Source of the DNA: Paenalcaligenes hominis_A
GTDB lineage: Bacteria; Pseudomonadota; Gammaproteobacteria; Burkholderiales; Burkholderiaceae_B
Length of the DNA stretch: 64,000 nucleotides
Direction of reading: 5' to 3'
Assembly (NCBI RefSeq): GCF_041359055.1
Contig: NZ_JBGJKZ010000001.1
Coordinates: 124,001 to 188,000, forward strand
Made by a program: the position numbers and the translations under genes. The notes under the pieces were generated by a model. The model saw nothing but the letters and a program-made list of their open reading frames with translations. It was not told the origin of the DNA and did no database searches. Of this stretch, positions 34,095-42,878 are shown one piece after another (positions within the stretch are counted from its first letter, which is position 1; each line of letters starts with the position of its first letter).

Positions 34095-35351
34095 TTATTC
34101 CTGACGCAAGCGTTCAATAGTAGCGCCTATGGCGGCTAGCTTGTTTTCCATGCGGTCGTAACCGCGATCTAAGTGATAAATACGATCAATAATGGTTTCG
34201 CCTTCGGCGGCTAAGCCAGCAATAACTAGGCTGGCTGAGGCACGTAAGTCAGTCGCCATAACGCGCGCCCCGAGCAAGCGCTCAACGCCTTTCACGTACG
34301 CAGTATGCCCTTCGGTTTCAATGTGGGCCCCTAGACGTTGTAGTTCTTGAACATGCATAAAGCGATTTTCAAAGATATTTTCTACAATAACGGCGGTGCC
34401 TTGAGCTAGTGCATTAAGCGCCATGAGCTGAGCCTGCATGTCGGTAGGGAAACCAGGGTGTTCAGCGGTACTAAAACTGACGGACAAGGGGCGAGAATTC
34501 ATACGACCATGAATACGTGTGCCATCGCATTGAATGCTTAGGCCAGCTTGTTCTAGCTTTTCTAGTGTAGAACGTAAGGTGTGGGGGGCTGTGTTATGCA
34601 GGGTGATAGCACCACCTGTAGCACCTACGGCACATAAAAACGTACCTGTTTCAATACGATCTGGCATGATGGCGTGCTCAGCACCGTGCAAACGTTCCAC
34701 CCCTTGAATCACAATACGCTCGGTACCATGACCTGAGATTTTCGCGCCCATTTTAATTAAAAGCTCGGCCAGATCAACAATTTCAGGCTCTTGGGCAGCG
34801 TTTTCTAAAATGGTTTCGCCCTGGGCTAGAGCGGCTGCCATAAGCAGATTTTCTGTGCCTGTTACCGTTACCATGTCGGTGCGAATCGACGCCCCTTTAA
34901 GGCGTTTGGCCTTGGCAACCACAAAGCCGTGCTCGATTTCAATCTCGGCCCCCATGGCTTGTAGGCCTTTTATGTGCTGATCTACTGGGCGTTGACCAAT
35001 AGCGCAGCCCCCAGGTAAGCTTACCCGAGCCTCACCAAAACGTGCGAGCAAAGGGCCTAGTACCAAAATAGAGGCGCGCATGGTCTTAACGAGCTCGTAA
35101 GGGGCCTCGAGACTGGTAATTTGAGAGGCGTTAAGCGTGATGTGCTCGCCCTCGACGTGGGCGCGTACGCCGAGTTGCTCAAGCAAGCTACAGACGGTAC
35201 GAATATCACGTAAACGCGGCACATTGCTGAGCACTAAGTCGTCTGCTGTGAGCAGGCTAGCACACAGAATGGGTAAAGCCGCATTCTTGGCGCCAGAAAT
35301 GGTGACGTCCCCGTGCAGTTTCTGACCACCGGTGATGCGTAATTTATCCAT
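34095..35351 (-). CDS. murA: UDP-N-acetylglucosamine 1-carboxyvinyltransferase
   Basis: First committed step of peptidoglycan synthesis: transfers enolpyruvate to UDP-GlcNAc. The 418 aa protein starts MDKLRITGGQKLHGDVTISGAKNAALPILCASLL. The catalytic-loop cysteine that fosfomycin attacks is in SLPGGCAIGQRPVDQH, so sensitivity is expected. Late segments GFPTDMQAQLMALNALAQG and DRIYHLDRGYDRMENKL are conserved. It links the bolA/ABC unit with the his genes and its substrate comes from the GlmU/GlmS pathway also found in this window. Confidence 0.97.
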   Translation of the reverse strand: MDKLRITGGQKLHGDVTISGAKNAALPILCASLLTADDLVLSNVPRLRDIRTVCSLLEQLGVRAHVEGEHITLNASQITSLEAPYELVKTMRASILVLGPLLARFGEARVSLPGGCAIGQRPVDQHIKGLQAMGAEIEIEHGFVVAKAKRLKGASIRTDMVTVTGTENLLMAAALAQGETILENAAQEPEIVDLAELLIKMGAKISGHGTERIVIQGVERLHGAEHAIMPDRIETGTFLCAVGATGGAITLHNTAPHTLRSTLEKLEQAGLSIQCDGTRIHGRMNSRPLSVSFSTAEHPGFPTDMQAQLMALNALAQGTAVIVENIFENRFMHVQELQRLGAHIETEGHTAYVKGVERLLGARVMATDLRASASLVIAGLAAEGETIIDRIYHLDRGYDRMENKLAAIGATIERLRQE

Positions 35352-35590
35352 TATTGAGCCTTGTGTTCGTCTGGGGTAAGAGTGCGCATGGAAAGGGCGT
35401 GAATTTCGCTTTTCATACGATCGCCTAAGGCAGCGTAAACCACTTGATGGCGTTGAATACGACTTTTGCCTTCAAAAGCAGAGCTGACGATGAGGGCTTC
35501 GAAATGAGAGCCATCGCCTTGGACTTCGATGTGATCACACGCTAAGTTGTCATTGATGTACTGACGTACAAGTTCTGGGGTGGGCAACAT
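35351..35590 (-). CDS. BolA-like protein (IbaG/YrbA type)
   Basis: A small cytoplasmic protein of about 79 aa. The BolA/IbaG fold is recognisable from HIEVQGDGSHFEALIVSSAFEGKSRIQRHQVVYAALGDRM and EIHALSMRTLTPDE. Such proteins pair with monothiol glutaredoxins in Fe-S trafficking. The start is the ATG at 35590, preceded by GGA; the frame extends to a TTG at 35623. Its position between an ABC-2 exporter and murA is typical, as with yrbA/ibaG next to murA in enterobacteria. Confidence 0.9.
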   Translation of the reverse strand: MLPTPELVRQYINDNLACDHIEVQGDGSHFEALIVSSAFEGKSRIQRHQVVYAALGDRMKSEIHALSMRTLTPDEHKAQ

Positions 35591-35594
35591 AGTA

Positions 35595-36446
35595 TTAATT
35601 CCGTAGTTTGTAGCCTGAAGCAAGCAGGCGTAGTGATAAAAAGCAAAGCACTACAAAGACCGTGCCAACCACGGCAAGACTATGCCACGGAGAAACGTCT
35701 GAGGCTGCAAAAAACCCATAACGAAAACCGTCAATGGTATAGAAAATAGGGTTCCAATGTGACACGGCCTGCCAGAAAGGCGGCAAACTGTGAATGGAGT
35801 AAAACACACCAGATAAAAAAGTAGCCGGCATGATTAAGAAGTTTTGAAAGGCTGCGAGTTGATCGAATTTTTCTGACCAAAGCCCTGCAATAACGCCTAG
35901 AGTTGCCATGATACCGCAAGATAAGACGGCAAAGCTAATTACCCAAAGCGGGTTGGCTACGGGTAGACGCACAAAAAATAAGGAAACAAGCCAAATACAA
36001 ATACCTACGGTTAGGCCACGAATAATAGCGGCCAAAATATAGGCAAAGAAAATTTCACGGTGTGACAGCGGTGGTAAAAGGATAAATACCAGATTACCGG
36101 TGATGCGGCTTTGAATTAATGATGAAGAAGGGTTAGCAAATGCGTTTTGCAGCATGCTCATCATCATAAGGCCAGGGATCAAAAATGCCGTATAAGGCAC
36201 TGTATCAAACACACGTACGCGGTCTTCGAGTACGTGAGCAAAGATTAAAAGGTACAAAAGTGCCGTTAAGACGGGTGCGGCAACGGTTTGAAACGCCACT
36301 TTGTAAAAACGCAAAAGTTCTTTTTTAAATAGCGTAGGAAAACCTGAACCCATGGTGGGCTGTGGTTTGAGCTGTTGGGTTGTACCTGATGTGGGCTCAG
36401 TAGAGCTAGGCACGCCCCAATGCTTGGTAGTAGTGGAATCTGTCAT
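35595..36446 (-). CDS. ABC-2 type transporter permease
   Basis: The membrane subunit of an export ABC transporter, 283 aa with a hydrophilic N-terminus of about 45 residues and six hydrophobic helices. The ABC-2 signature region is FDQLAAFQNFLIMPATFLSGVFYSIHSLPPFWQAVSHWNPIFYTIDGFRYGFF. This matches the YadH-like family. It overlaps the ATPase by 4 bp. Cargo is unknown; in related genomes this pair sits between the mla cluster and bolA-murA. Confidence 0.92.
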   Translation of the reverse strand: MTDSTTTKHWGVPSSTEPTSGTTQQLKPQPTMGSGFPTLFKKELLRFYKVAFQTVAAPVLTALLYLLIFAHVLEDRVRVFDTVPYTAFLIPGLMMMSMLQNAFANPSSSLIQSRITGNLVFILLPPLSHREIFFAYILAAIIRGLTVGICIWLVSLFFVRLPVANPLWVISFAVLSCGIMATLGVIAGLWSEKFDQLAAFQNFLIMPATFLSGVFYSIHSLPPFWQAVSHWNPIFYTIDGFRYGFFAASDVSPWHSLAVVGTVFVVLCFLSLRLLASGYKLRN

Positions 36447-37210
36447 AGTTTTTTTTCAGAATGCATAATACGAACGAATGCTTCTTCTAGATCGCCCGTG
36501 CCAGCGCGCTCAAGCAGCGCGGCGGTCGTATCTAAGGCTACGATTTGACCTGATTTAAGCATTGCAATACGACTGCACAAGGCCTCGGCTTCTTCGAGGT
36601 AGTGTGTAGTTAAGAGAATGGTGTGGCCTTCATGGTTAAGACGAGAAATGAATTCCCACAAACTGCGACGCAAATCTACGTCTACTCCGGCAGTGGGTTC
36701 GTCTAGGATAATGACCGGAGGACGATGCACCAAGGCTTGAGCCACCAAAACGCGTCGTTTCATACCACCTGATAAGGCGCGCATGTTCGTGTTGCTTTTG
36801 TCAGAAAGGCCGAGATGATGCAGGATTTCATCAATCCAGTCATCATTATTACGTAAACCAAAGTAGCCCGATTGAAGTCGCAGCGTTTCACGCACTGTGA
36901 AAAATGGGTCGTAGACGATTTCTTGGGGCACCACACCTAAAGCACGACGTGAATTACGATAATCGGTTTCCACGTCAAACCCACAGATACTGGCACGACC
37001 TGTTGTGGCTTTGGAGAGCCCAGCTAGTATAGAAATCATGGTGGTTTTGCCTGCGCCATTGGGGCCAAGCAAACCAAAGAATTCACCTTGTTCAATCGTG
37101 AGATTAACGTCTTGAAGAGCCTGAAAACCTGGGCCTGTAGCGGGGCTAAATAGGCCTTTTTTTTCAGGGGGAAAAACTTTAGAGATATTTTCTAATTTGA
37201 TTGCAGACAT
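36443..37210 (-). CDS. ABC-2 type transporter ATP-binding protein
   Basis: The ATPase of the exporter, 255 aa. Walker A GPNGAGKTTM (about 53-62), Q-loop at GVVPQEIVYDPFF, signature LSGGMKRRVLVAQAL, Walker B VIILDEPTAGVD and switch His in LLTTHYLEEAE. The pair resembles YadG/YadH. A terminator lies between mlaC and this gene, so it probably has its own promoter. Confidence 0.94.
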   Translation of the reverse strand: MSAIKLENISKVFPPEKKGLFSPATGPGFQALQDVNLTIEQGEFFGLLGPNGAGKTTMISILAGLSKATTGRASICGFDVETDYRNSRRALGVVPQEIVYDPFFTVRETLRLQSGYFGLRNNDDWIDEILHHLGLSDKSNTNMRALSGGMKRRVLVAQALVHRPPVIILDEPTAGVDVDLRRSLWEFISRLNHEGHTILLTTHYLEEAEALCSRIAMLKSGQIVALDTTAALLERAGTGDLEEAFVRIMHSEKKL

Positions 37211-37216
37211 AGGTAC

Positions 37217-37250
37217 ACAATAAAAATCTGGCCCACCATGAGCCAGATTT
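37217..37250 (-). terminator. Terminator between mlaC and the ABC-2 operon
   Basis: AAATCTGGC and GCCAGATTT form a nine-pair stem; on the minus strand it is followed by TTTTTATTG. This is the place where relatives carry a STAS-domain gene (mlaB). Confidence 0.75.
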
Positions 37251-37297
37251 CTATTATAAATGAGCTGAATTAAAACCCTAACGGTATCGTTAAATGA

Positions 37298-37939
37298 TTA
37301 AGGGTTTTGTACAGGCATGGTTTGTTTATTAAGGCTATCGATCAGACCGTCTATGCCATCACGCTGAATGACTTCAGAGAACTGGTTGCGGTAGTTTTGA
37401 ATCAGCCAAATGCCTTCAACATTAAGGTCATAAATGAGCCATCCGTCGGGCGTTTGCTCCATTCTGTAGTCTACACCAACAGCAGGACCATCACGCTGAA
37501 TGATGGTGGTGCGCACTACTACATCCTCTGCATTGGCATCGCCACGGAAAGGGCCTACTTGGATAGAAGACAGTTTGTTGACGTTAGCCAACGCACCGCT
37601 ATAGGTACGGATTAAGGTGTTCTTGAAAGAATCAACCAACGCGTTGCGCTGTTCAGGGCTAGCTTGACGCCAATGGCGACCCGTCGCTAAGCGGGTGGTT
37701 TTCTCAAAATTCACATATGGCAGTACGTACTGATTTACCAAGGCGTTAATCGCTGCACGGTCACCGCCTTGGGCTGCCGTGTCGTTTTTTACCGCGTCAA
37801 GAGCTTGAGTTGCAATCTCGTCGATGAACTCAGCGGGAGGTTGTTTGCGGTCGACCTTTTGTGCATGAGCATGGGAAATGCCTAAGACCAAGGCAAACGC
37901 CATTAAAATTGCAGAAAAATAGTGTTTGGCTAACAACAT
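37298..37939 (-). CDS. mlaC: Phospholipid-binding protein MlaC
   Basis: A periplasmic carrier moving phospholipids between MlaA at the outer membrane and MlaFED at the inner membrane. The 213 aa protein has a signal peptide ending ISHAHAQ and the family segments LVNQYVLPYVNFEKTTRLATGRHWRQASPEQRNALVDSFKNTLIRTYSGAL and GWLIYDLNVEGIWLIQNYRNQFSEVI. It is the last gene of mlaF-E-D-A-C. Confidence 0.94.
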   Translation of the reverse strand: MLLAKHYFSAILMAFALVLGISHAHAQKVDRKQPPAEFIDEIATQALDAVKNDTAAQGGDRAAINALVNQYVLPYVNFEKTTRLATGRHWRQASPEQRNALVDSFKNTLIRTYSGALANVNKLSSIQVGPFRGDANAEDVVVRTTIIQRDGPAVGVDYRMEQTPDGWLIYDLNVEGIWLIQNYRNQFSEVIQRDGIDGLIDSLNKQTMPVQNP

Positions 37940-37960
37940 AAAACATCCTTTTTGGAGGGA

Positions 37961-38776
37961 TTAATTTGTGGTGGATGAGGCGTCATCGTCATCAAAGTCT
38001 TCGTAGTTAGGCAGGTCATCGCCATAGCTATCATCCATGGGGTCACGAAGCTTCCGGTTAACCAGTGACTGACGACGTTGCAAGTAGGCATCGCGTATAA
38101 AGCTGTAGCGATCTAGCGCAATATCATTCACCATTGCATCTGCATCCAACAAGCCTGTACGTAAATCCACAAAGTACAAGCCTAAGATGGAGTTGCGAAC
38201 GGGGACATTTTTAATCGCCACAATCGGAGAGGACTCGCTAAAGCCAACTGCCACACCGCCTGCTAGGGCCGCGCTGTCTCGTACTGTGCTGGGGCCAATT
38301 AAAGGTAACACTACATAAGGGCCTGAACCAATGCCCCACACCCCTAATGTTGTTCCGAAATCATTAGGAATACGCTGTGCACCGTTTTTTGACGCCACAT
38401 CAAAACACCCGCCTACACCCATAGTGCTATTAAACAAAACACGTCCCAAGGTGTTAAAAAAGTCATGCGGACGACCTTGTAAGAAACTGTTGGCTGCTGA
38501 CCAGACATCTCCTACGTTACGGAACATATTATGTATACAGGATTGTACGGGCTGTGGGGTTAGCGTTTTGTAAGTGTTTGCAATGGGTTTTACCAACGCG
38601 TTATCAACGTTGTAGTTGATTTTGTCCATGGTACGGTTGTAACTTTCCCACGGGTCATTTGGGTTAGGGTGCTCGACCGTGGCACACCCTGTAATGACGA
38701 GTAAAGAAGTAGCGGCTAAACCGAGGCGGCCCCATGTGGGGCTATTTTTGGAATGGCTCTCAGGTGTACTAGACAT
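37961..38776 (-). CDS. mlaA: Outer-membrane lipoprotein MlaA (VacJ)
   Basis: Removes phospholipids from the outer leaflet of the outer membrane. A lipobox LLVITGC (Cys31) follows a fairly long N-terminus, so MSSTPESHSKNS may precede the real signal start. Family motifs: NPNDPWESYNRTMDKINYNVDNALVKPIANTYK, NFLQG-like NSFLQGRPHDFFNTLGRVLFNSTMGVGGCFD, and the GIGSGPYVVLPLIGPSTVRD stretch. The tail is Asp-rich. It lies inside the mla operon between mlaD and mlaC, a betaproteobacterial trait. Confidence 0.93.
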   Translation of the reverse strand: MSSTPESHSKNSPTWGRLGLAATSLLVITGCATVEHPNPNDPWESYNRTMDKINYNVDNALVKPIANTYKTLTPQPVQSCIHNMFRNVGDVWSAANSFLQGRPHDFFNTLGRVLFNSTMGVGGCFDVASKNGAQRIPNDFGTTLGVWGIGSGPYVVLPLIGPSTVRDSAALAGGVAVGFSESSPIVAIKNVPVRNSILGLYFVDLRTGLLDADAMVNDIALDRYSFIRDAYLQRRQSLVNRKLRDPMDDSYGDDLPNYEDFDDDDASSTTN

Positions 38777-38821
38777 AAGATCAAACTCGAAAAGAAAGAG
38801 AGGACTCAGGCAATGCCGATA

Positions 38822-39277
38822 TTAATCGCTTGCTTTGCTGTAGAGAAATTTGCTGATGAGGTCTTCAAGCACAACAGCACTTTGGGTGTAAATGATTTTG
38901 CTGCCGTCTTTAAAGTCGTCATCACTGCCGCCTGGAGTTAGCCCAATATACTGCTCTCCGAGTAAACCAGAAGTTAATATGGAGGCTGAGCTGTCATCAG
39001 GAAAGAGAAATTTCTCGTCGATTTCAAAAGTAGCTGTTGCACGGTATTCAGTGGTATCAAAACCAATATCGACCACTCGGCCTACCACTACGCCACTGCT
39101 TTTGATTGGGGCACGCACTTTAAGCCCACCAATGTTGTCAAAAGAGGCATGCAGTTTGTATGTGGGCGCAAAAGAAAAGGTGCTGAGATTGCCTGCTCGT
39201 AGCGATAAAAAAACCAGAGCGAGAAGGCCGATTAAGACAAAGAGTCCTACCCAAAAATCGCTTTTGTTATTTGACAT
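38822..39277 (-). CDS. mlaD: Phospholipid ABC transporter substrate-binding MlaD
   Basis: An inner-membrane-anchored MCE-domain protein forming a hexameric ring on MlaFE. The 151 aa protein has one helix (FWVGLFVLIGLLALVFLSLRA) and then a single MCE domain with YKLHASFDNIGGLKVRAPIKSSGVVVGRV and SGLLGEQYIGLTPGG. The size is normal. It lies between mlaE and mlaA. Confidence 0.95.
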   Translation of the reverse strand: MSNNKSDFWVGLFVLIGLLALVFLSLRAGNLSTFSFAPTYKLHASFDNIGGLKVRAPIKSSGVVVGRVVDIGFDTTEYRATATFEIDEKFLFPDDSSASILTSGLLGEQYIGLTPGGSDDDFKDGSKIIYTQSAVVLEDLISKFLYSKASD

Positions 39278-39293
39278 AGAAACTATTCCAAAA

Positions 39294-40082
39294 TTAATTG
39301 CTAAACATAAGAGCTGTGAGCAAGAAATCCAGCCCGAGCACGGCTAACGAGCCGCTAATTACAGTACGCGTGGTAGCACGAGCTACGCCCTCAGGTGTGG
39401 CCTTGGTGGTCCAGCCGGTATAGAGAGCAATCATGGTGACTACTACCCCAAACACAACGCTTTTAATCACACCATTTAGGACGTCATTGATGACGTCTAC
39501 GCCGCCTTGCATTTGTGACCAGAACACGCCAGGATCAATACCGATCATTAAGACTCCGACTACCCAGCCACCGATAATCCCCACCATGGAAAATACAGCA
39601 GCTAAGACAGGCATAGCAATAATTCCGGCCCAGAGACGAGGTACTAAAATACGCCGCATAGGATCCACTGCCATGACTTCCATGGCAGCAATTTGTTCAC
39701 CGGCTTTCATTAGCCCGATTTCAGCGGTTAATGAGGTGCCGGCGCGACCCGCAAACAACAAAGCGGTGACCACGGGCCCAAGCTCGCGAGTCAGAGAAAG
39801 TGCCACCAACAAACCAATGGCTTCTTCGGAGCCATACCGAGTTAAGGTGTAGTATCCCTGTAGACCCAACACAAAACCAACAAAGAGTCCGGAGACACTG
39901 ATAATTAAAAATGAATAATTACCAATAAAGTGGATTTGTTGAGTCACTAAACGGGGGCGCGTAAAAATGACACTGCTACGAGCCAACAGAGCAAAAAAGA
40001 GGCGTGTAAAAGCACCTAGAGCCACAATGCTGTGGCGCACATGCCTGCCTAAAGCAGAAATCGGAGTCGTAAGAAAAGTCAT
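39294..40082 (-). CDS. mlaE: Phospholipid ABC transporter permease MlaE
   Basis: The permease of the retrograde phospholipid transporter, 262 aa. The family's core RELGPVVTALLFAGRAGTSLTAEIGLMKAGEQIAAMEVMAVDP and the segments AGIIAMPVLAAVFSMVGIIGG and VFGVVVTMIALYTG are clear. It overlaps mlaF by 4 bp. Confidence 0.96.
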   Translation of the reverse strand: MTFLTTPISALGRHVRHSIVALGAFTRLFFALLARSSVIFTRPRLVTQQIHFIGNYSFLIISVSGLFVGFVLGLQGYYTLTRYGSEEAIGLLVALSLTRELGPVVTALLFAGRAGTSLTAEIGLMKAGEQIAAMEVMAVDPMRRILVPRLWAGIIAMPVLAAVFSMVGIIGGWVVGVLMIGIDPGVFWSQMQGGVDVINDVLNGVIKSVVFGVVVTMIALYTGWTTKATPEGVARATTRTVISGSLAVLGLDFLLTALMFSN

Positions 40083-40903
40083 GATTTATTACGTTGTTGG
40101 AGCCAATTTTCAAATGCCGGCGTAACGGGGTAATTAAAGGCAATGGGCCCATCGGGCTTGCCATTTAAGAACTGCTGTACGTATTCATCGGTGGATTCCA
40201 GCAACTGGTCTGGTGTACCACTGGTAATGAGTTTCCCTTGACCTACGATGTAAACCTGGTCGGCAATTTTAAAGGATTCGGGAACGTCGTGGGTGATAAT
40301 CACCGAAGCACAATTTAATTGATCGGATAATCGACGAATTAATTGGGCTGTAATACCTAATGAAATAGGATCTAAGCCAGCAAAAGGTTCGTCATAGAGA
40401 ATGAGTTCGGGTTCAAGCACTACTGCACGCGCCAGAGCAACACGACGCGCCATGCCGCCGGAAATTTCAGAAATATATAAATGAGCTGCCGCTTTTAGGC
40501 CGACGGCATCCAGTTTATCGAGCACAATTTGCGTGATTTCTGATTCAGACTTATTTGTTTGTTCGCGTAGTGGAAAAGCGACGTTTTCAAATACATTCAG
40601 ATCGGTAAATAATGCGCCGTGCTGAAAAAGCACCCCCATGCGCTTGCGTAATGCTTGGAGCTCTGGGGGATTTAGCTGAGCAATGTTTTTTGAAAAAGCA
40701 GTAATAGTGCCAGTTTGTGCCACGATTTGACCGGTTGCCGCACGCAATAGAGTGGTCTTTCCTGAGCCGGATCCCCCCATTAATGCTACCACTTGGCCCT
40801 TTTGCACCGTAAGGCTGATGTTTTTTAGGACGGTAAAGTCCCCATAGCCCAAGGCGACATCATCAAAGTGCAAAACGGTGGTGGAGTCGATAACAGAGGT
40901 CAT
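40079..40903 (-). CDS. mlaF: Phospholipid ABC transporter ATPase MlaF
   Basis: The ATPase of the Mla transporter, 274 aa. Walker A GGSGSGKTTLL (about 44-54), LFQHGALFTDLNVFENVAFPLRE (the Mla-type Q-loop area), signature ISGGMARRVALARAV, Walker B LILYDEPFAGLDPISLG and switch ITHDVPE. It is the first gene of the mla operon, 33 bp after the EamA-type gene, and may be co-transcribed with it. Confidence 0.96.
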   Translation of the reverse strand: MTSVIDSTTVLHFDDVALGYGDFTVLKNISLTVQKGQVVALMGGSGSGKTTLLRAATGQIVAQTGTITAFSKNIAQLNPPELQALRKRMGVLFQHGALFTDLNVFENVAFPLREQTNKSESEITQIVLDKLDAVGLKAAAHLYISEISGGMARRVALARAVVLEPELILYDEPFAGLDPISLGITAQLIRRLSDQLNCASVIITHDVPESFKIADQVYIVGQGKLITSGTPDQLLESTDEYVQQFLNGKPDGPIAFNYPVTPAFENWLQQRNKS

Positions 40904-40936
40904 AGATTCAAAATAAAAAATGGCAGCGTGTAGCCT

Positions 40937-41818
40937 TTATAGCGTATTTTTTAAACGTAGACGTAAAAAACCTGTTGCTAACAATGTGCCAATTAAAACA
41001 AGAGCGGTACTAAAAAGCTCGTTTAAACCAAATGGCTCATTTAAAAGCAAGACGCCCCAAATAATACCAAATGGTGGCACTAAAAAGGTAACAGTTACAC
41101 TGCGAGCACCACCAATGGATGCCACGAGCCGATAAAAAATGATATAAGCCACGGCTGTACAGAGCAAGGCTAGGCTTAATGCTGAACCCCATGCATTGAT
41201 AGAAACAGGGTGCTGTGGCCAGAAATAAATGGCTAAGGGCAGCACACACAAAGTAGCCGAACTAAAGCTGCCAGCCGTAACTGCAATAGGGTCAGCACCT
41301 TTTAAGTACTTAGTGCTAAAGCTGGCGGCAATGCCGTAACTGATTGTGGCAGCTAATGAGGCAAACACAGCTAAGCTTTGGTGCTGATCCTGAAAAAATA
41401 GTTTGTCATATACGAGAAAAACAATACCACTAAACCCCACAATAAGCCCAAGCAGCCGAGAGCCACTGAGGTGTTCGCCAAGCCAAGCGCGCGCAATAAG
41501 AGCGCCAAATAAAGGCGTCATGGCATTAATCACGGCAATGGTACCAGTAGGTAAGTGTTGGGTAGCGTACACGAATAAGCTAAATGGAATCGCAGCGTTT
41601 ACCACCCCAACAAAAGCAATAGGCCAGCCGTACTGTCGCAGGGCTTGCCACTTTTTTTGCCAAGCTACGACACTTAGCATCGCTAATGCGGCTATGCCTA
41701 CCCGCACCAACATAAGAGGCCATGTGCCAAAATCATCTACAGCTAAACGCATAAAAAGAAAGGAGCTGCCCCAGATAGCGGCGAGAAGAAACAGTTGCTG
41801 CAGGTCTTGGGCTTTCAT
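40937..41818 (-). CDS. EamA/DMT family transporter
   Basis: An inner-membrane drug/metabolite transporter of 293 aa with ten hydrophobic helices in two EamA repeats. The first starts LFLLAAIWGSSFLFMRLAVDDFG and includes ATQHLPTGTIAVINAMTPLFGALIARAWLGEHL. The second includes SIGGARSVTVTFLVPPFGIIWGVLLLNEPF. Substrates of this group vary widely (amino acids, nucleosides, metabolites) and cannot be named. No neighbour gives a hint. Confidence 0.87.
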   Translation of the reverse strand: MKAQDLQQLFLLAAIWGSSFLFMRLAVDDFGTWPLMLVRVGIAALAMLSVVAWQKKWQALRQYGWPIAFVGVVNAAIPFSLFVYATQHLPTGTIAVINAMTPLFGALIARAWLGEHLSGSRLLGLIVGFSGIVFLVYDKLFFQDQHQSLAVFASLAATISYGIAASFSTKYLKGADPIAVTAGSFSSATLCVLPLAIYFWPQHPVSINAWGSALSLALLCTAVAYIIFYRLVASIGGARSVTVTFLVPPFGIIWGVLLLNEPFGLNELFSTALVLIGTLLATGFLRLRLKNTL

Positions 41819-42009
41819 AGAAAGGCGGCCTTGGCGTAAAAATGGAATAAGAGATTAATTGTATCTGCTTGGTCAGTATTACGCTGCTTTTTGCTTTATA
41901 TAAAAAGCGAAAAAGCTTAGTTCAGAAGTAGAGGCCAAGTAAATACCAGTTACTATCTGCTAAGCTTAGAGGCTGCCCGGTTTAGGTGTAATTCCATTAC
42001 AATTTAATA

Positions 42010-42834
42010 ATGACCCCTATTCAAACACTTCCTTCATTGGCTGATTTAGATCAGCGCTATCAATATTTATTACAGCAGGCCTATGACTTGCCACAAGCAC
42101 AGAGTCGTCCTGTTACCGTATGCAATCGGTTATGTGGTTGGGCCACCGCTCAAGCCACTGCTGTACTTGCCGCTTTACCTGGCGTGCAAGTTAATGACAC
42201 TGGCGTGCATATTGCGTGGGCCCAAGAACCTAGCCCTGCCATTAATGCACTTTTAGCTGAGATTGCGGCGCAGTTAGATCAAGCCGGTTTGGTAAAAGCA
42301 TGGCGCGATGAGCTCTTGCATGTGTTTGCTAATACAGAAATGGTAGGGGCCATAGAGCGTGGTGCAGTGCGCCCATTAGGTTTGGTGACCCAGGCTGTGC
42401 ATTTAAATGCGTGGAGCCATGACGGTAAACTATGGGTAGCAAAACGCGCGGCGACCAAACCGACGGATCCCAACAAATGGGACACAATGGTGGGGGGGCT
42501 AGCAGTTGCTTTTGAAGACTTAGACACTTCTTTATTGCGCGAAAGCGAAGAAGAAGCAGGGCTTTTGCCCCAGCAATTGTTGCAGCGTGAGCCTTTACGG
42601 CACTTATTACGCATGTATCGCCAACTTCCCGAGGGGTATCAGGTTGAAGACGTACTCATTAGTGACTGTGTACTTGATGAGGGTGTGATTCCTCAGAACC
42701 AAGACGGTGAGGTCAGTGAGACACGTTTGCTCTCTATTTCAGACTGGTGGGAAATGATGCAAACGGGTGTGTTTACGCTCGAGGCTGAAATGGTGCTTAT
42801 TGATAGTGTGCGTTTACGGCTCTTACAGGCATAA
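42010..42834 (+). CDS. Nudix hydrolase with DUF4743 N-terminal domain
   Basis: A 274 aa protein. The N-terminal half (about 1-115) matches the DUF4743 region. The C-terminal half is a Nudix domain with the box GGLAVAFEDLDTSLLRESEEEAGL (about 161-184), in which the REsEEEaG metal-binding residues are complete. Eukaryotic homologues include thiamine-pyrophosphokinase-associated proteins and Nudix enzymes removing oxidised thiamine diphosphate, so a clean-up role on damaged thiamine diphosphate is a reasonable guess. It is the first of a plus-strand run leading to glmS. No Shine-Dalgarno sequence is obvious. Confidence 0.8.
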   Translation: MTPIQTLPSLADLDQRYQYLLQQAYDLPQAQSRPVTVCNRLCGWATAQATAVLAALPGVQVNDTGVHIAWAQEPSPAINALLAEIAAQLDQAGLVKAWRDELLHVFANTEMVGAIERGAVRPLGLVTQAVHLNAWSHDGKLWVAKRAATKPTDPNKWDTMVGGLAVAFEDLDTSLLRESEEEAGLLPQQLLQREPLRHLLRMYRQLPEGYQVEDVLISDCVLDEGVIPQNQDGEVSETRLLSISDWWEMMQTGVFTLEAEMVLIDSVRLRLLQA

Positions 42835-42878
42835 TAGATCTAGGTGTACGTAACTAGACGTAAAGGAGACGCTTGATC

